Below are positions 35,751 through 43,959 of a stretch of DNA of 64,000 nt, one piece after another. Both the position numbers and the translations under genes were made by a program. Position 1 is the stretch's first letter; every line of letters begins with the position of its first letter. The notes beneath the pieces are model-generated. The model was not told where the DNA came from and made no database searches. It saw nothing but the letters and a program-made list of their open reading frames with translations. Source of the stretch: Pseudomonas asplenii (GTDB lineage: Bacteria > Pseudomonadota > Gammaproteobacteria > Pseudomonadales > Pseudomonadaceae); NCBI RefSeq assembly GCF_001293465.1, contig NZ_JSYZ01000004.1, positions 349,139 through 413,138 on the forward strand. Reading direction: 5' to 3'.

Positions 35751-35776
35751 GAGAACCTCCATTTTTCTTGTTTTTA

Positions 35777-35787
35777 GAATGACATTC
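35777..35787. promoter_or_regulatory. Palindromic operator candidate (site 1)
   Basis: GAATGACATTC, a perfect 11-base palindrome, lies 26 bases before the binding-protein start. With flanks it reads AGAAT-GAC-ATTCC, matching the AAT-N3-ATT core at 35900 and 40348. Confidence 0.55.
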
Positions 35788-35899
35788 CTTTTTCAAGCTA
35801 TTCACAACCGTGCCAACCGTCAACCGCATTTTTAAAACGCAGAAAAATCCGGAATACCAGACATTCGGCATCGCTTTTTTAAAATCCATGATTTATTTT

Positions 35900-35912
35900 G
35901 AAATTGCATTTC
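35900..35912. promoter_or_regulatory. Palindromic operator candidate (site 2)
   Basis: GAAAT-TGC-ATTTC upstream of the SMP-30 gene, on the other side of the same divergent promoter region. CATTTCATTA here (35907-35916) recurs at 40437. Confidence 0.55.
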
Positions 35913-35975
35913 ATTAGATTGCGAAACATAACAACAACCAGGCGCCCTGTTGCGCCCCTGTCGCCCGGAGCCTCC

Positions 35976-36896
35976 ATGAGCTTCTTCGCCGCGCCACCGC
36001 GCACCGAAACCACCGTTTTCACACGCCTGCCCGATCGCTACCGCGATGTCCGCCCCACTGCGTGGGCCAATGCCAATCGCCAGGGCCGGGCCATCGACTC
36101 GTTTCTCGAAGGCCCATCCTTTGATCGTCAAGGCAACCTCCACGTGACCGACATCCCCAACGGCCGGATTTTTCGCATCTCCCGCCAGGGAGAATGGGAA
36201 CTGGTCTGCCAGTACGACGGTTGGCCGAACGGCCTGAAAATCCACCAGGATGGGCGAATCTTCATCACCGACTACAAGCGCGGCATCATGGTGCTCGATG
36301 CGCAGAGCGCAAAGATCGAGCCATTGCTGGAGTCCGCAGGCTCGGAAGGTTTCAAGGGCGTCAATGACCTGGTGTTCGCCCCCAACGGCGACCTGTACTT
36401 CACTGACCAGGGCCAGACCGGCCTGCAGGATGCCAGTGGGCGCGTGTACAAGCTCGACGCCGGCGGCAATCTCACCTGCCTGCTCAATACGATCCCCAGC
36501 CCCAACGGCATCGTCTTCGACCCGCACCTGAACCACCTGCTGATCGCGGTGACCCGCGCCCAGCAGATCTGGCGAATCCCCCTGGGCAACGGCTCGATCA
36601 TCGGCAAGGTGGGCGTCTTCGCCCAGTTGCATGGCGGACTCGGCGGGCCGGATGGCCTGGCCCTCGATGCCCAGAGCAACCTCTATGTCGCCCACACCGG
36701 TTTCGGTTCGGTCTGGAAGCTGTCCAGAGTCGCGGAGCCCCTGGAGCGCATCGTCTCTTGCGCCGGGATCAGCAACACCAACCTGGCCTTTGGTGGCGAC
36801 GATGGGCAGACCCTGTTCATCACCGAATCCGAGACCGGCAGCATCCTCCAGGTTCGCACCGCCAGCCCTGGGCTGCCCCTGTATTCCCATAGCTGA
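35976..36896 (+). CDS. SMP-30/gluconolactonase-like protein
   Basis: 306 residues forming a six-bladed propeller: FLEGPSFDRQGNLHVTDIPN, YDGWPNGLKIHQDGRIFITD, GVNDLVFAPNGDLYFTDQGQ, NGIVFDPHLNHLLIAVTRAQ, GGPDGLALDAQSNLYVAHTG. The acidic and Asn positions typical of divalent-metal lactonases (GxN, D) are present. Likely hydrolyses a lactone. Followed by an MFS carrier 42 bases on, probably co-transcribed. Confidence 0.85.
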   Translation: MSFFAAPPRTETTVFTRLPDRYRDVRPTAWANANRQGRAIDSFLEGPSFDRQGNLHVTDIPNGRIFRISRQGEWELVCQYDGWPNGLKIHQDGRIFITDYKRGIMVLDAQSAKIEPLLESAGSEGFKGVNDLVFAPNGDLYFTDQGQTGLQDASGRVYKLDAGGNLTCLLNTIPSPNGIVFDPHLNHLLIAVTRAQQIWRIPLGNGSIIGKVGVFAQLHGGLGGPDGLALDAQSNLYVAHTGFGSVWKLSRVAEPLERIVSCAGISNTNLAFGGDDGQTLFITESETGSILQVRTASPGLPLYSHS

Positions 36897-36938
36897 CAGC
36901 CATACGGCTCACACAACAATTACAAAAAGAGTAACGAC

Positions 36939-38279
36939 ATGTCCCACGACACTCCCCACGTTGCGGCGCCGCTCGACGACGCCGAGGGCGAACGCCTCAT
37001 GCGCCGCGTTCTCTGGCGACTGATCCCGTTCATCTTCCTCTGCTATGTGATCAGCTACCTGGATCGCACCAACGTCGGCTTCGCCGCCATCAGCATGAAC
37101 CAGGACCTGGGCCTGACCGCAACCTTGTTCGGCTGGGCCGCAGGGCTGTTTTTCTTCGGCTACTTCATCTTTGAAATACCCAGCAACCTGCTGCTGCAAC
37201 GCTTCGGCGCACGCGTGTGGATTGCGCGGATCATGATCACCTGGGGCCTGGTCTCCATGGCGACAGCGTTCGCCACCGGCCCCATCAGTTTCAGCATCGC
37301 ACGCTTCCTGCTGGGCCTGGCCGAAGCGGGCTTCACCCCCGGGGTGTACCTGTACTTCACCTACTGGTTCCCGGGCAAATGGCGGGCCAAGGCGACTGCG
37401 GCATTCCTCCTGGGAATTCCCGTTGCCAACATCGTCGGCTCGCCGCTGTCCGGCTGGCTGCTGGAACAGCACGGCGTCTGGGGGCTGAAGAACTGGCAGT
37501 TGCTGCTGGTGACCGAGGCCATGCCGGCCGTGCTGCTGGGCGTTGCCTGCCTGTTCGTGCTGGTCGATACCCCGGCGAAGGCCAAGTGGCTGACCGCGCG
37601 CGAAAAAGCCTGGCTCAGCGAAAGGATTTCCAAAGAGCAGCGGACCATTGGCGCATCGCACGGCAATACCCTGCGCGCCGCCCTGACCAACCCCAAGGTG
37701 TTTACCCTGGCCGCCATCAATTTCTGCTGTATCGTCGGCTCCATCGGCATCGGTATCTGGCTACCCCAGATCATCAAGGGCCTGGGCATCAGCAACGGGA
37801 TGGTTGGCCTGGTGGTGGCCCTGCCCTATCTGCTGGGTGCGGTGTCGATGACCCTGTGGGCCCGTCTGGCCAACCGCAGCCAACGGCGACTGCCCTATGT
37901 CGTGGCGGCCCTGGCGCTGGCCGCAGTGGCCCTGGTTGCCGCCGCCCTTACGACCCATCCAGTGCTCAGGATCGCCAGCCTCTGCGTGGCCGTGGCCAGC
38001 ATCCTGTCGTTCCAGGCAACGTTCTGGGCCATTCCCTCGACATTCCTCACCGGCCGCGCCGCGGCGGGAGGCCTGGCGATGATCGTTTCGATCGGCAACC
38101 TGGGCGGTTTCACCGGTCCCTTCCTGATCGGCCTGATCAAGGATGCGACCCACAGTTTTACCCTGCCGTTCTTCGCCGTGGCGTCGATCCTGCTGATCGG
38201 TACCTGCCTGATGATCTGGCTGGGCGACCCGGCCAAACAGCAGCCGGCACAGCCCCGGGCACTCGACAGTCACGCCTGA
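36939..38279 (+). CDS. MFS transporter, anion:cation symporter (ACS) family
   Basis: 446 residues, 12 predicted helices. ACS motifs: LCYVISYLDRTNVGFAAISM, FFFGYFIFEIPSNLLLQRFG, RIMITWGLVSMATAF, FLLGLAEAGFTPGVYLYFTY. The family imports organic acids such as tartrate, phthalate, 4-hydroxyphenylacetate or hexarates. It is a paralogue of the carrier at 41574. Confidence 0.92.
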   Translation: MSHDTPHVAAPLDDAEGERLMRRVLWRLIPFIFLCYVISYLDRTNVGFAAISMNQDLGLTATLFGWAAGLFFFGYFIFEIPSNLLLQRFGARVWIARIMITWGLVSMATAFATGPISFSIARFLLGLAEAGFTPGVYLYFTYWFPGKWRAKATAAFLLGIPVANIVGSPLSGWLLEQHGVWGLKNWQLLLVTEAMPAVLLGVACLFVLVDTPAKAKWLTAREKAWLSERISKEQRTIGASHGNTLRAALTNPKVFTLAAINFCCIVGSIGIGIWLPQIIKGLGISNGMVGLVVALPYLLGAVSMTLWARLANRSQRRLPYVVAALALAAVALVAAALTTHPVLRIASLCVAVASILSFQATFWAIPSTFLTGRAAAGGLAMIVSIGNLGGFTGPFLIGLIKDATHSFTLPFFAVASILLIGTCLMIWLGDPAKQQPAQPRALDSHA

Positions 38280-38295
38280 GCCGCCGCGTGGCGCC

Positions 38296-39525
38296 TTATC
38301 GCAAAGGGCGCCGCGCGAACAGGATCACCAGCAGACCGACCGCCAACAGGCCGCCGGCAATCCCCAGGGTTGCCGGCGCACCGCAATGGGCGGCCATCAA
38401 CCCCGCCAACATGCCGCCCAGCGCTTCGAAACCGAAACGCATGGCGATGTAGAACGCGACCACGCGACCACGCAACTGGGCCGGCGCAGTGCTCTGCAAC
38501 TGCATGTTGGTGCTGACGTTGTTCAAGGTGATGCCAAACCCCAGCAGCCCCAGGGCCAGCAGCGCCCATGGCAGCGCCTCCGAGAGCCACAGTCCGATCA
38601 GGGCCACCGCGCAGAGCAGCGCACCGGCATCGGTAAAGCGCCGCAAGCGCTGCTGCGCGCCCCCGACCGCCAGCACCAGGGTGGCGACAAATGCGCCCGC
38701 CCCTGCCGCCCCCCAGAGCCAGCCGAGAATACGCGCATCGCCGGCATACACGGCCTTGGCCAGAATGGGCAGCAAGGCGGCGTAGCAGGAGGCCAGCAGG
38801 TTCACCATAATGACGTTGCCCATGAGCTGGCGAACGCTTCGGCTGCGCCACATGTAGGCCAGCCCCTCGCGAAACACCTGGGCAGTCGATCCGGCGGCCT
38901 TGGGCGCCGGCGTGCCGCGCACCTTCAGCAGGCCACCGAGCAACGCCAGGAACCCCAGGGCCGTGAGCAGGAAACAGGGCGCTTCGCCAGCCAGGGCGAT
39001 CAGGCCGCCCGCCAGGGGTGGGCCGACGAAACGCGCCGCATTGATGAGCATGGCATTGAGCGCCAGGGCGTTCGGCAAGTCCGCGGGGTCGTCGACGAAA
39101 CTGCCGATCAGCGCCTGGCGCAAAGGAGTCTCCAGGGCATTGAGCAAACCCAGCAGCAGCGCCATCCCGGCGATGAACACTCCATCGATCCAGCCCTGGC
39201 TGGTTGCCAGGGCCAGGACAAGCGATTGCACCACCAGCATCCCCTGCACGGCGATCAACAACCGGCGCTTGTCATGGCGGTCGATCCAGGCACCGGCGAG
39301 CGGACCGATCACCAGCTGGGGGGCCAGCGAAAGAAAGGTGATCAGGCCCAGCAGGACGGCCGAGCCTGTCAGGTGATAGGCCAGCCAGGACAAGGCGACC
39401 TGCTGCACCCATTTGCCCAGGGTCGAGACACCCTGGCCAATGAAGTAGATCTGGAAGTTGCGATAAGCGAGCGCCCGAACGGCCGCGGGCCACGGGTTAC
39501 GACGAGACGACGATGAATCGGACAA
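38296..39525 (-). CDS. MFS transporter, EntS/MFS_3 type
   Basis: 409 residues, about 12 helices. Start NPWPAAVRALAYRNFQIYFI and GQGVSTLGKWVQQVALSWLA are typical of the EntS-like group, with LVIGPLAGAWIDRHDKRRLL at loop 2-3. This group is mostly efflux, so it may export an intermediate or toxic analogue. It converges with the ACS carrier (16-base gap) and follows the RraA-like gene on the same strand. Confidence 0.9.
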   Translation of the reverse strand: MSDSSSSRRNPWPAAVRALAYRNFQIYFIGQGVSTLGKWVQQVALSWLAYHLTGSAVLLGLITFLSLAPQLVIGPLAGAWIDRHDKRRLLIAVQGMLVVQSLVLALATSQGWIDGVFIAGMALLLGLLNALETPLRQALIGSFVDDPADLPNALALNAMLINAARFVGPPLAGGLIALAGEAPCFLLTALGFLALLGGLLKVRGTPAPKAAGSTAQVFREGLAYMWRSRSVRQLMGNVIMVNLLASCYAALLPILAKAVYAGDARILGWLWGAAGAGAFVATLVLAVGGAQQRLRRFTDAGALLCAVALIGLWLSEALPWALLALGLLGFGITLNNVSTNMQLQSTAPAQLRGRVVAFYIAMRFGFEALGGMLAGLMAAHCGAPATLGIAGGLLAVGLLVILFARRPLR

Positions 39526-39610
39526 GACTGCGTATCCTCAATAGGCCCGCGTCCGTGTCCAACTCATCGCCTCGTGCATACCGGTGGCGAGGTATGCATT
39601 CTGTGCTGAA

Positions 39611-40288
39611 TCAGCCCGGCAGCAGGCAACCTTTCTTCTTCAGGGAATCCAGGACCCAGGAGCGGTCATTGGTACCCTGGGCAATGTGCTCCATCTGGGC
39701 GGTTTCGGCAGCATGCTTGGCGGTCGCACGCTCGTAGACTTCGGCAACATGGTCGTAAGGCACGCACAGCAGGCCATCGTCATCACCGATGACCAGGTCG
39801 CCCGGCTCGATCACCATACCATCAATGGCGATCGGTACGTTGATCTCACCCGGACCATCCTTGTACGGCCCCCGGTGCGAAATACCGGCGGCAAACATCG
39901 GGAAGTCGCCTTCGCCAATGCTCGCGGCATCACGGATCGCGCCATTGACCACGATACCGGCCACACCCCGCTTGACCGCGTAGGCCACCATCATTTCGCC
40001 GATCAGGGCGTTGGTCAGGTCGCCTCCGGCGTCCACCACGATGACATCGCCGGGCTCGGCGATATCGATCGCGTAATGCAGCATGAGGTTGTCACCAGGG
40101 CGCGCCTTGACGGTCAGTGCCGGGCCGGCGAGTACGCCTGCGCGATGCATCGGGCGCAGACGGGCTCCGCCTGCGGTCATGCGATTCATCGAGTCGCTGA
40201 CGTTGGCGACCGGAACCTCGCGATAGCGCCCAACCCATTCTGTGCCGACCTTGCGCGCGCGCTCAAGCACTTGGAAGCCAATGCTCAT
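39611..40288 (-). CDS. RraA-family protein (HMG/CHA aldolase-like)
   Basis: 225 residues. Family core: ANVSDSMNRMTAGGARLRPM, LAGPALTVKARPGDNLMLHY, DAGGDLTNALIGEMMVAYAV, and GIVVNGAIRDAASI with the Arg-Asp pair used by class II pyruvate aldolases such as 4-carboxy-4-hydroxy-2-oxoadipate aldolase. True RraA RNase regulators are shorter (about 160 residues) and regulate RNase E; length and catabolic setting favour an aldolase or oxaloacetate decarboxylase role. Inferred. Confidence 0.85.
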   Translation of the reverse strand: MSIGFQVLERARKVGTEWVGRYREVPVANVSDSMNRMTAGGARLRPMHRAGVLAGPALTVKARPGDNLMLHYAIDIAEPGDVIVVDAGGDLTNALIGEMMVAYAVKRGVAGIVVNGAIRDAASIGEGDFPMFAAGISHRGPYKDGPGEINVPIAIDGMVIEPGDLVIGDDDGLLCVPYDHVAEVYERATAKHAAETAQMEHIAQGTNDRSWVLDSLKKKGCLLPG

Positions 40289-40347
40289 GTGACCTACCTC
40301 TCTTGGTTTTTATTGGATGTCTTCGACGGCTGCCGAATCACATTTTT

Positions 40348-40360
40348 AGAATGTCATTTC
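40348..40360. promoter_or_regulatory. Palindromic operator candidate (site 3)
   Basis: AGAAT-GTC-ATTTC in the divergent region between the RraA-like and hydroxyacid dehydrogenase genes; same AAT-N3-ATT core as sites 1 and 2. A fourth, half-conserved copy (CAACGTCATTTCA) starts at 40431. Confidence 0.5.
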
Positions 40361-40513
40361 ATATTTGCATTGGCAAATGCTTTTTCAACCTAAATTCGTG
40401 GACTAGACGAATAGCAGAATCATTTTCTTGCAACGTCATTTCATTATGTTAGGGTTAATCCATCGCCGCTTCCGAGCGAGCGCATTTGCCCAGACAAGAA
40501 CAAGGTACTCACG

Positions 40514-41491
40514 ATGTCCCGCACCCTGCTGCTTACCGGCCCTGAACTCGCCGCCGATGCCATGACACTCGCCGCCGAGCACGGCATCCGAGTGATCCCC
40601 ACCACACCGTATCTGCCGGAGCAGGAGCTGGAAGCGATCATCCGCGCCGAGCAGCCCGACGCGATCATCGTTCGCCAGGGCAAGCTGACCCGCGACATGA
40701 TCCAGGCTTCGAGCAAACTCAAGGTGATCGCCAAGCATGGTGTCGGCTACAACACCATCGACATCCAGGCCGCCGCGGATCACGGTATCCCGGTCTCCAT
40801 CGCGGTCGGTGCCAACGCCCAGTCCGTGGCCGAGCATGCCTTTGCATTGATGTTCAGCGTGGCCCGGCAAACCGCGCTGCTCGATGCGCGGATGCGCGAT
40901 GGGCACTGGGACAAGAGCTCGGCCAACGGCATCGAGCTGTTCGGCAAGACCCTCGGCCTGGTCGGGCTGGGCTCGATCGGCAGCATTCTCATGGACCTGG
41001 TCGCGCCCCTGCGCATGAAGGTCAAGGTGTACGACCCCTACCTCAAGCAGTTACCGGAGCGCGCCCATGTCGAGCGGGAGGAGGATTTCGATCGCCTGCT
41101 GAGCGAAAGCGATATCATCAGCCTGCATTGCCCGCTGACCGAGAGCAACCACAACCTGATCGCTGCCGATCAGTTCGCCCGCATGCGTCCCGAGTGCATC
41201 CTGATCAACACCGCACGGGGCGAGCTGATCGACACCGACGCCCTGGTACAGGCGCTGAGCGAGCGCAGGATCGCCGGTGCCGGCCTGGATACCTTCAACC
41301 CCGAGCCGCCGCCTGCCGACAGCCCGCTGTGGGGGCTGCCAACACTGGTTGCCACTCCCCATGTCGGCGCCAACACCTCAGCAGCCAGGGATCGGGTCGG
41401 ACTGGTCGCCCTGGGCCAGGTACTCGACACCTGGGCGGGCAAGGCCCTGGATCCGCGCTGCGTCGTCAATCGCCACCTGCTCGACAACTGA
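40514..41491 (+). CDS. D-2-hydroxyacid dehydrogenase family protein
   Basis: 325 residues. NAD fold LFGKTLGLVGLGSIGSILMD and VKVYDPY; catalytic Arg in LINTARGELIDTDALV, Glu in LDTFNPEPP, His in TPHVGANTSAARD. Related to D-3-phosphoglycerate, glyoxylate and hydroxypyruvate reductases. The catabolic setting suggests it acts on a hydroxy- or keto-acid of the pathway rather than serine synthesis. Followed by an MFS carrier and a Tat amidohydrolase. Confidence 0.9.
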   Translation: MSRTLLLTGPELAADAMTLAAEHGIRVIPTTPYLPEQELEAIIRAEQPDAIIVRQGKLTRDMIQASSKLKVIAKHGVGYNTIDIQAAADHGIPVSIAVGANAQSVAEHAFALMFSVARQTALLDARMRDGHWDKSSANGIELFGKTLGLVGLGSIGSILMDLVAPLRMKVKVYDPYLKQLPERAHVEREEDFDRLLSESDIISLHCPLTESNHNLIAADQFARMRPECILINTARGELIDTDALVQALSERRIAGAGLDTFNPEPPPADSPLWGLPTLVATPHVGANTSAARDRVGLVALGQVLDTWAGKALDPRCVVNRHLLDN

Positions 41492-41573
41492 TCGATAGAC
41501 AGGCGCCCGGCCGTTGCCCGGCCGAGCGCCTTCACCCAGCGAAACTCCAGAAAAAAAACAATCGGAGAGCCCC

Positions 41574-42902
41574 ATGAATCCTGCAACTTCCCAGCCTGAC
41601 GCACTCGAGCGCAGTACCATGCGGCGGGTCGCCTGGCGACTGCTACCCTTCCTCATCGTCTGCTACCTGATCGCGATCATCGACCGCGGCAACATCGGCA
41701 TGGCCTCGCTGCAGATGAATGCGGACCTTAACCTGACAGCCAAGGTCTTCGGCTTCGCCAGCAGCCTGTTCTTCTTCGCCTACTTCCTCATCGAAGTCCC
41801 CAGCAACCTGGCCATGCAGCGCTACGGCGCACGAATCTGGATTGCCCGGATTATGATCACCTGGGGCCTGATCTCCGCCGGCACCGCCTTCGTCCAGGGG
41901 GCCAACTCGCTCTATGTGATGCGCTTCCTGCTGGGGGCGGCCGAGGCCGGCTTCTTCCCCGGCGTGCTGCTCTACCTCACCTACTGGCTGCCGTCGGCCT
42001 ACCGTGCCCGCATGGTGGCGTTGTTCATGGTGGCCATTCCGGCGGCCAACTTCATCGGTTCGCCGTTGTCGGGCCTGCTGCTGGGACTGGACGGCTGGAT
42101 GGGCATGCGCGGCTGGCATTGGCTGTTCATCCTCGAAGGCATCCCGGCGGTGCTGCTGGGTATCGCCTGCCTGTTCGTGCTGACCGACCGTCCGGAGCAG
42201 GCCCAGTGGCTCACCGACGAGCAACGCTCCTGGCTCACCAGCCGCCTGGCTGACGAAGCCTCTAAAAAGACCGCCATCGGCCACATTTCCCTGTGGAAGC
42301 TGCTGCGCCACAAGGATATCTGGGTGCTGGCGCTGATCTATTCGGGAGCCTCCGCGGCGGGCAGCACCATGAGCGTGTGGGCGCCACAACTGCTCAAGAC
42401 CTTCGGCCTGACTTCCCTGCAGATCGGCCTGGTCAATGCCATCCCCTACGGCATCGCCTCGGTACTGATGATCATCTGGGGCCGCAGCTCGGACCGTACC
42501 GGTGAACGCCGCTGGCACACCGCCATGACCCTGCTGCTGATCGCCGCCGGCCTGCTGATGACCCTGTTCACCTCGTCGCTGGCCGCCACGGTGTTCATGC
42601 TGACCCTGGTGCTGGTCGGTGCCTACTCGATGAAAGGACCGTTCTGGGCGCTGGTTTCCGGCTGGCTTTCGTCATCCACCGCCGCCGCCGGCCTGGCCGC
42701 CGTCGGGGCCATGGCCAACCTGATCGGTGGCGGCCTGATGGTCAACGCCTACGGCGCCATCCACGATGCCACCGGCAGCTATGCCCTGGCGCTGATGCCA
42801 CTGGCAGCCCTGTGCACCTTCGCCGGCATCAGCGTGCTGGTCATCGGTCGCAAACGCCAGCTTGAGCAGGCCGCACCCGTCCCCGCGGCCAGCGCCAAGT
42901 AA
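41574..42902 (+). CDS. MFS transporter, ACS family (second copy)
   Basis: 442 residues. Same blocks as the carrier at 36939: RRVAWRLLPFLIVCYLIAII, FFFAYFLIEVPSNLAMQRYG, RIMITWGLISAGTAF, FLLGAAEAGFFPGVLLYLTY. The start MNPATSQP follows AATCGGAGAGCCCC. Likely imports an organic acid for the adjacent enzymes. Confidence 0.92.
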   Translation: MNPATSQPDALERSTMRRVAWRLLPFLIVCYLIAIIDRGNIGMASLQMNADLNLTAKVFGFASSLFFFAYFLIEVPSNLAMQRYGARIWIARIMITWGLISAGTAFVQGANSLYVMRFLLGAAEAGFFPGVLLYLTYWLPSAYRARMVALFMVAIPAANFIGSPLSGLLLGLDGWMGMRGWHWLFILEGIPAVLLGIACLFVLTDRPEQAQWLTDEQRSWLTSRLADEASKKTAIGHISLWKLLRHKDIWVLALIYSGASAAGSTMSVWAPQLLKTFGLTSLQIGLVNAIPYGIASVLMIIWGRSSDRTGERRWHTAMTLLLIAAGLLMTLFTSSLAATVFMLTLVLVGAYSMKGPFWALVSGWLSSSTAAAGLAAVGAMANLIGGGLMVNAYGAIHDATGSYALALMPLAALCTFAGISVLVIGRKRQLEQAAPVPAASAK

Positions 42903-42987
42903 GTCGCTGCCCCTCCCCGCGATACCCACCTCCGCCCTCGGCGGTGGGTATCGTGCCCCCAGAACAACAATAATCGAGGTATACCCG

Positions 42988-43905
42988 ATGTCCCTGTCAC
43001 GTCGTCATTTCCTGCTGGCGGGAGGCGCACTCGGCGCCGCCGCCTCCATGGGCGCCCTGGCCAAGGTGCCCTTCAGCGAGGGGGAAGCCAGCCCCCGACT
43101 GACTCCGCCGGCTGGCAGCGTGGACTGCCACATGCACCTGTACGACAGCCGTATCCCGGCGGCCCCCAACGCCACCCTGCTGCCACCCGATGCCTCGCTG
43201 GAGGACTACCGCGCGCTGCAGAAACGCCTGGGCATCCGCCGCATGGTGATCGTGACGCCGTCCACCTACGGCACCGACAACCGCGTCATGCTCGATGGCC
43301 TGCTGCGCAGCCGGGGGGATGCGCGCGGAGTCGCCGTGGTGGATGGTTCGGTCACCGACGCCGAACTGGCCCGCCTGCAGGACGCCGGCGTACGGGGTAT
43401 CCGCTTCAACCTCAGCCTCGGCGGTACCGCCCTGGACGATCTCGAGCGTCTGGGCGCACGGGTCAACGAGCTGGGCTGGAATGTCCAGTTCGCAACCGGG
43501 CCCTTGCTGCCGGAAGTGGCGCCGCGGCTGCTCAAATTGCCAGGGAGCATCGTCATCGACCACATGGGCCACGTCCCCCAGCCTGAAGGCCTCAAGTCGG
43601 CGGCATTTGCCTCGCTCGTGCAATTGCTCGACAGCGGTCGGGCATGGGTGAAGGTCTCGGCACCGTACGTGCGCTCGAAGGTTGGCGCTCCGGGGTTCGA
43701 GGATGTCGGGAGGGTGGCCAGCCACCTGATCGGTCGTTACCCCCAGCGCATGCTCTGGGGCAGCGACTGGCCACACCCGACCCTCGCCAGCGGGCAGAAG
43801 CCGGATGATGCCTCTGTCCTGGACCTGCTGCTGGCCTGGGCGCCTGAGGAAAGCACCCGCGCCCTGATCCTGCGCGACAACCCTGTCAGCCTGTACGGTT
43901 TCTGA
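42988..43905 (+). CDS. Tat-exported amidohydrolase-2 (PDC hydrolase/galactarolactone isomerase-like)
   Basis: 305 residues. The N-terminus MSLSRRHFLLAGGALGAAAS is a twin-arginine signal. The catalytic part starts VDCHMHLYDSRIPAA (HxH metal pair), continues GVRGIRFNLSLGG, GSIVIDHMGHVPQP and ends MLWGSDWPHPT (metal-ligand Asp). The closest known types are LigI, which hydrolyses 2-pyrone-4,6-dicarboxylate, and D-galactarolactone isomerase; both are cytoplasmic, so an exported form is unusual. It follows the MFS carrier and probably is co-transcribed. Confidence 0.87.
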   Translation: MSLSRRHFLLAGGALGAAASMGALAKVPFSEGEASPRLTPPAGSVDCHMHLYDSRIPAAPNATLLPPDASLEDYRALQKRLGIRRMVIVTPSTYGTDNRVMLDGLLRSRGDARGVAVVDGSVTDAELARLQDAGVRGIRFNLSLGGTALDDLERLGARVNELGWNVQFATGPLLPEVAPRLLKLPGSIVIDHMGHVPQPEGLKSAAFASLVQLLDSGRAWVKVSAPYVRSKVGAPGFEDVGRVASHLIGRYPQRMLWGSDWPHPTLASGQKPDDASVLDLLLAWAPEESTRALILRDNPVSLYGF

Positions 43906-43959
43906 TTCGCTGCGGGCGCTGCCCCGGCGCCCGCCTCCGTTGCCGACCGTTGGAGGGTT

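Noticed and set aside
39611..40288. RNase E inhibitor RraA
   Set aside because: Longer than RraA and set in a catabolic block; aldolase-like family member more likely.
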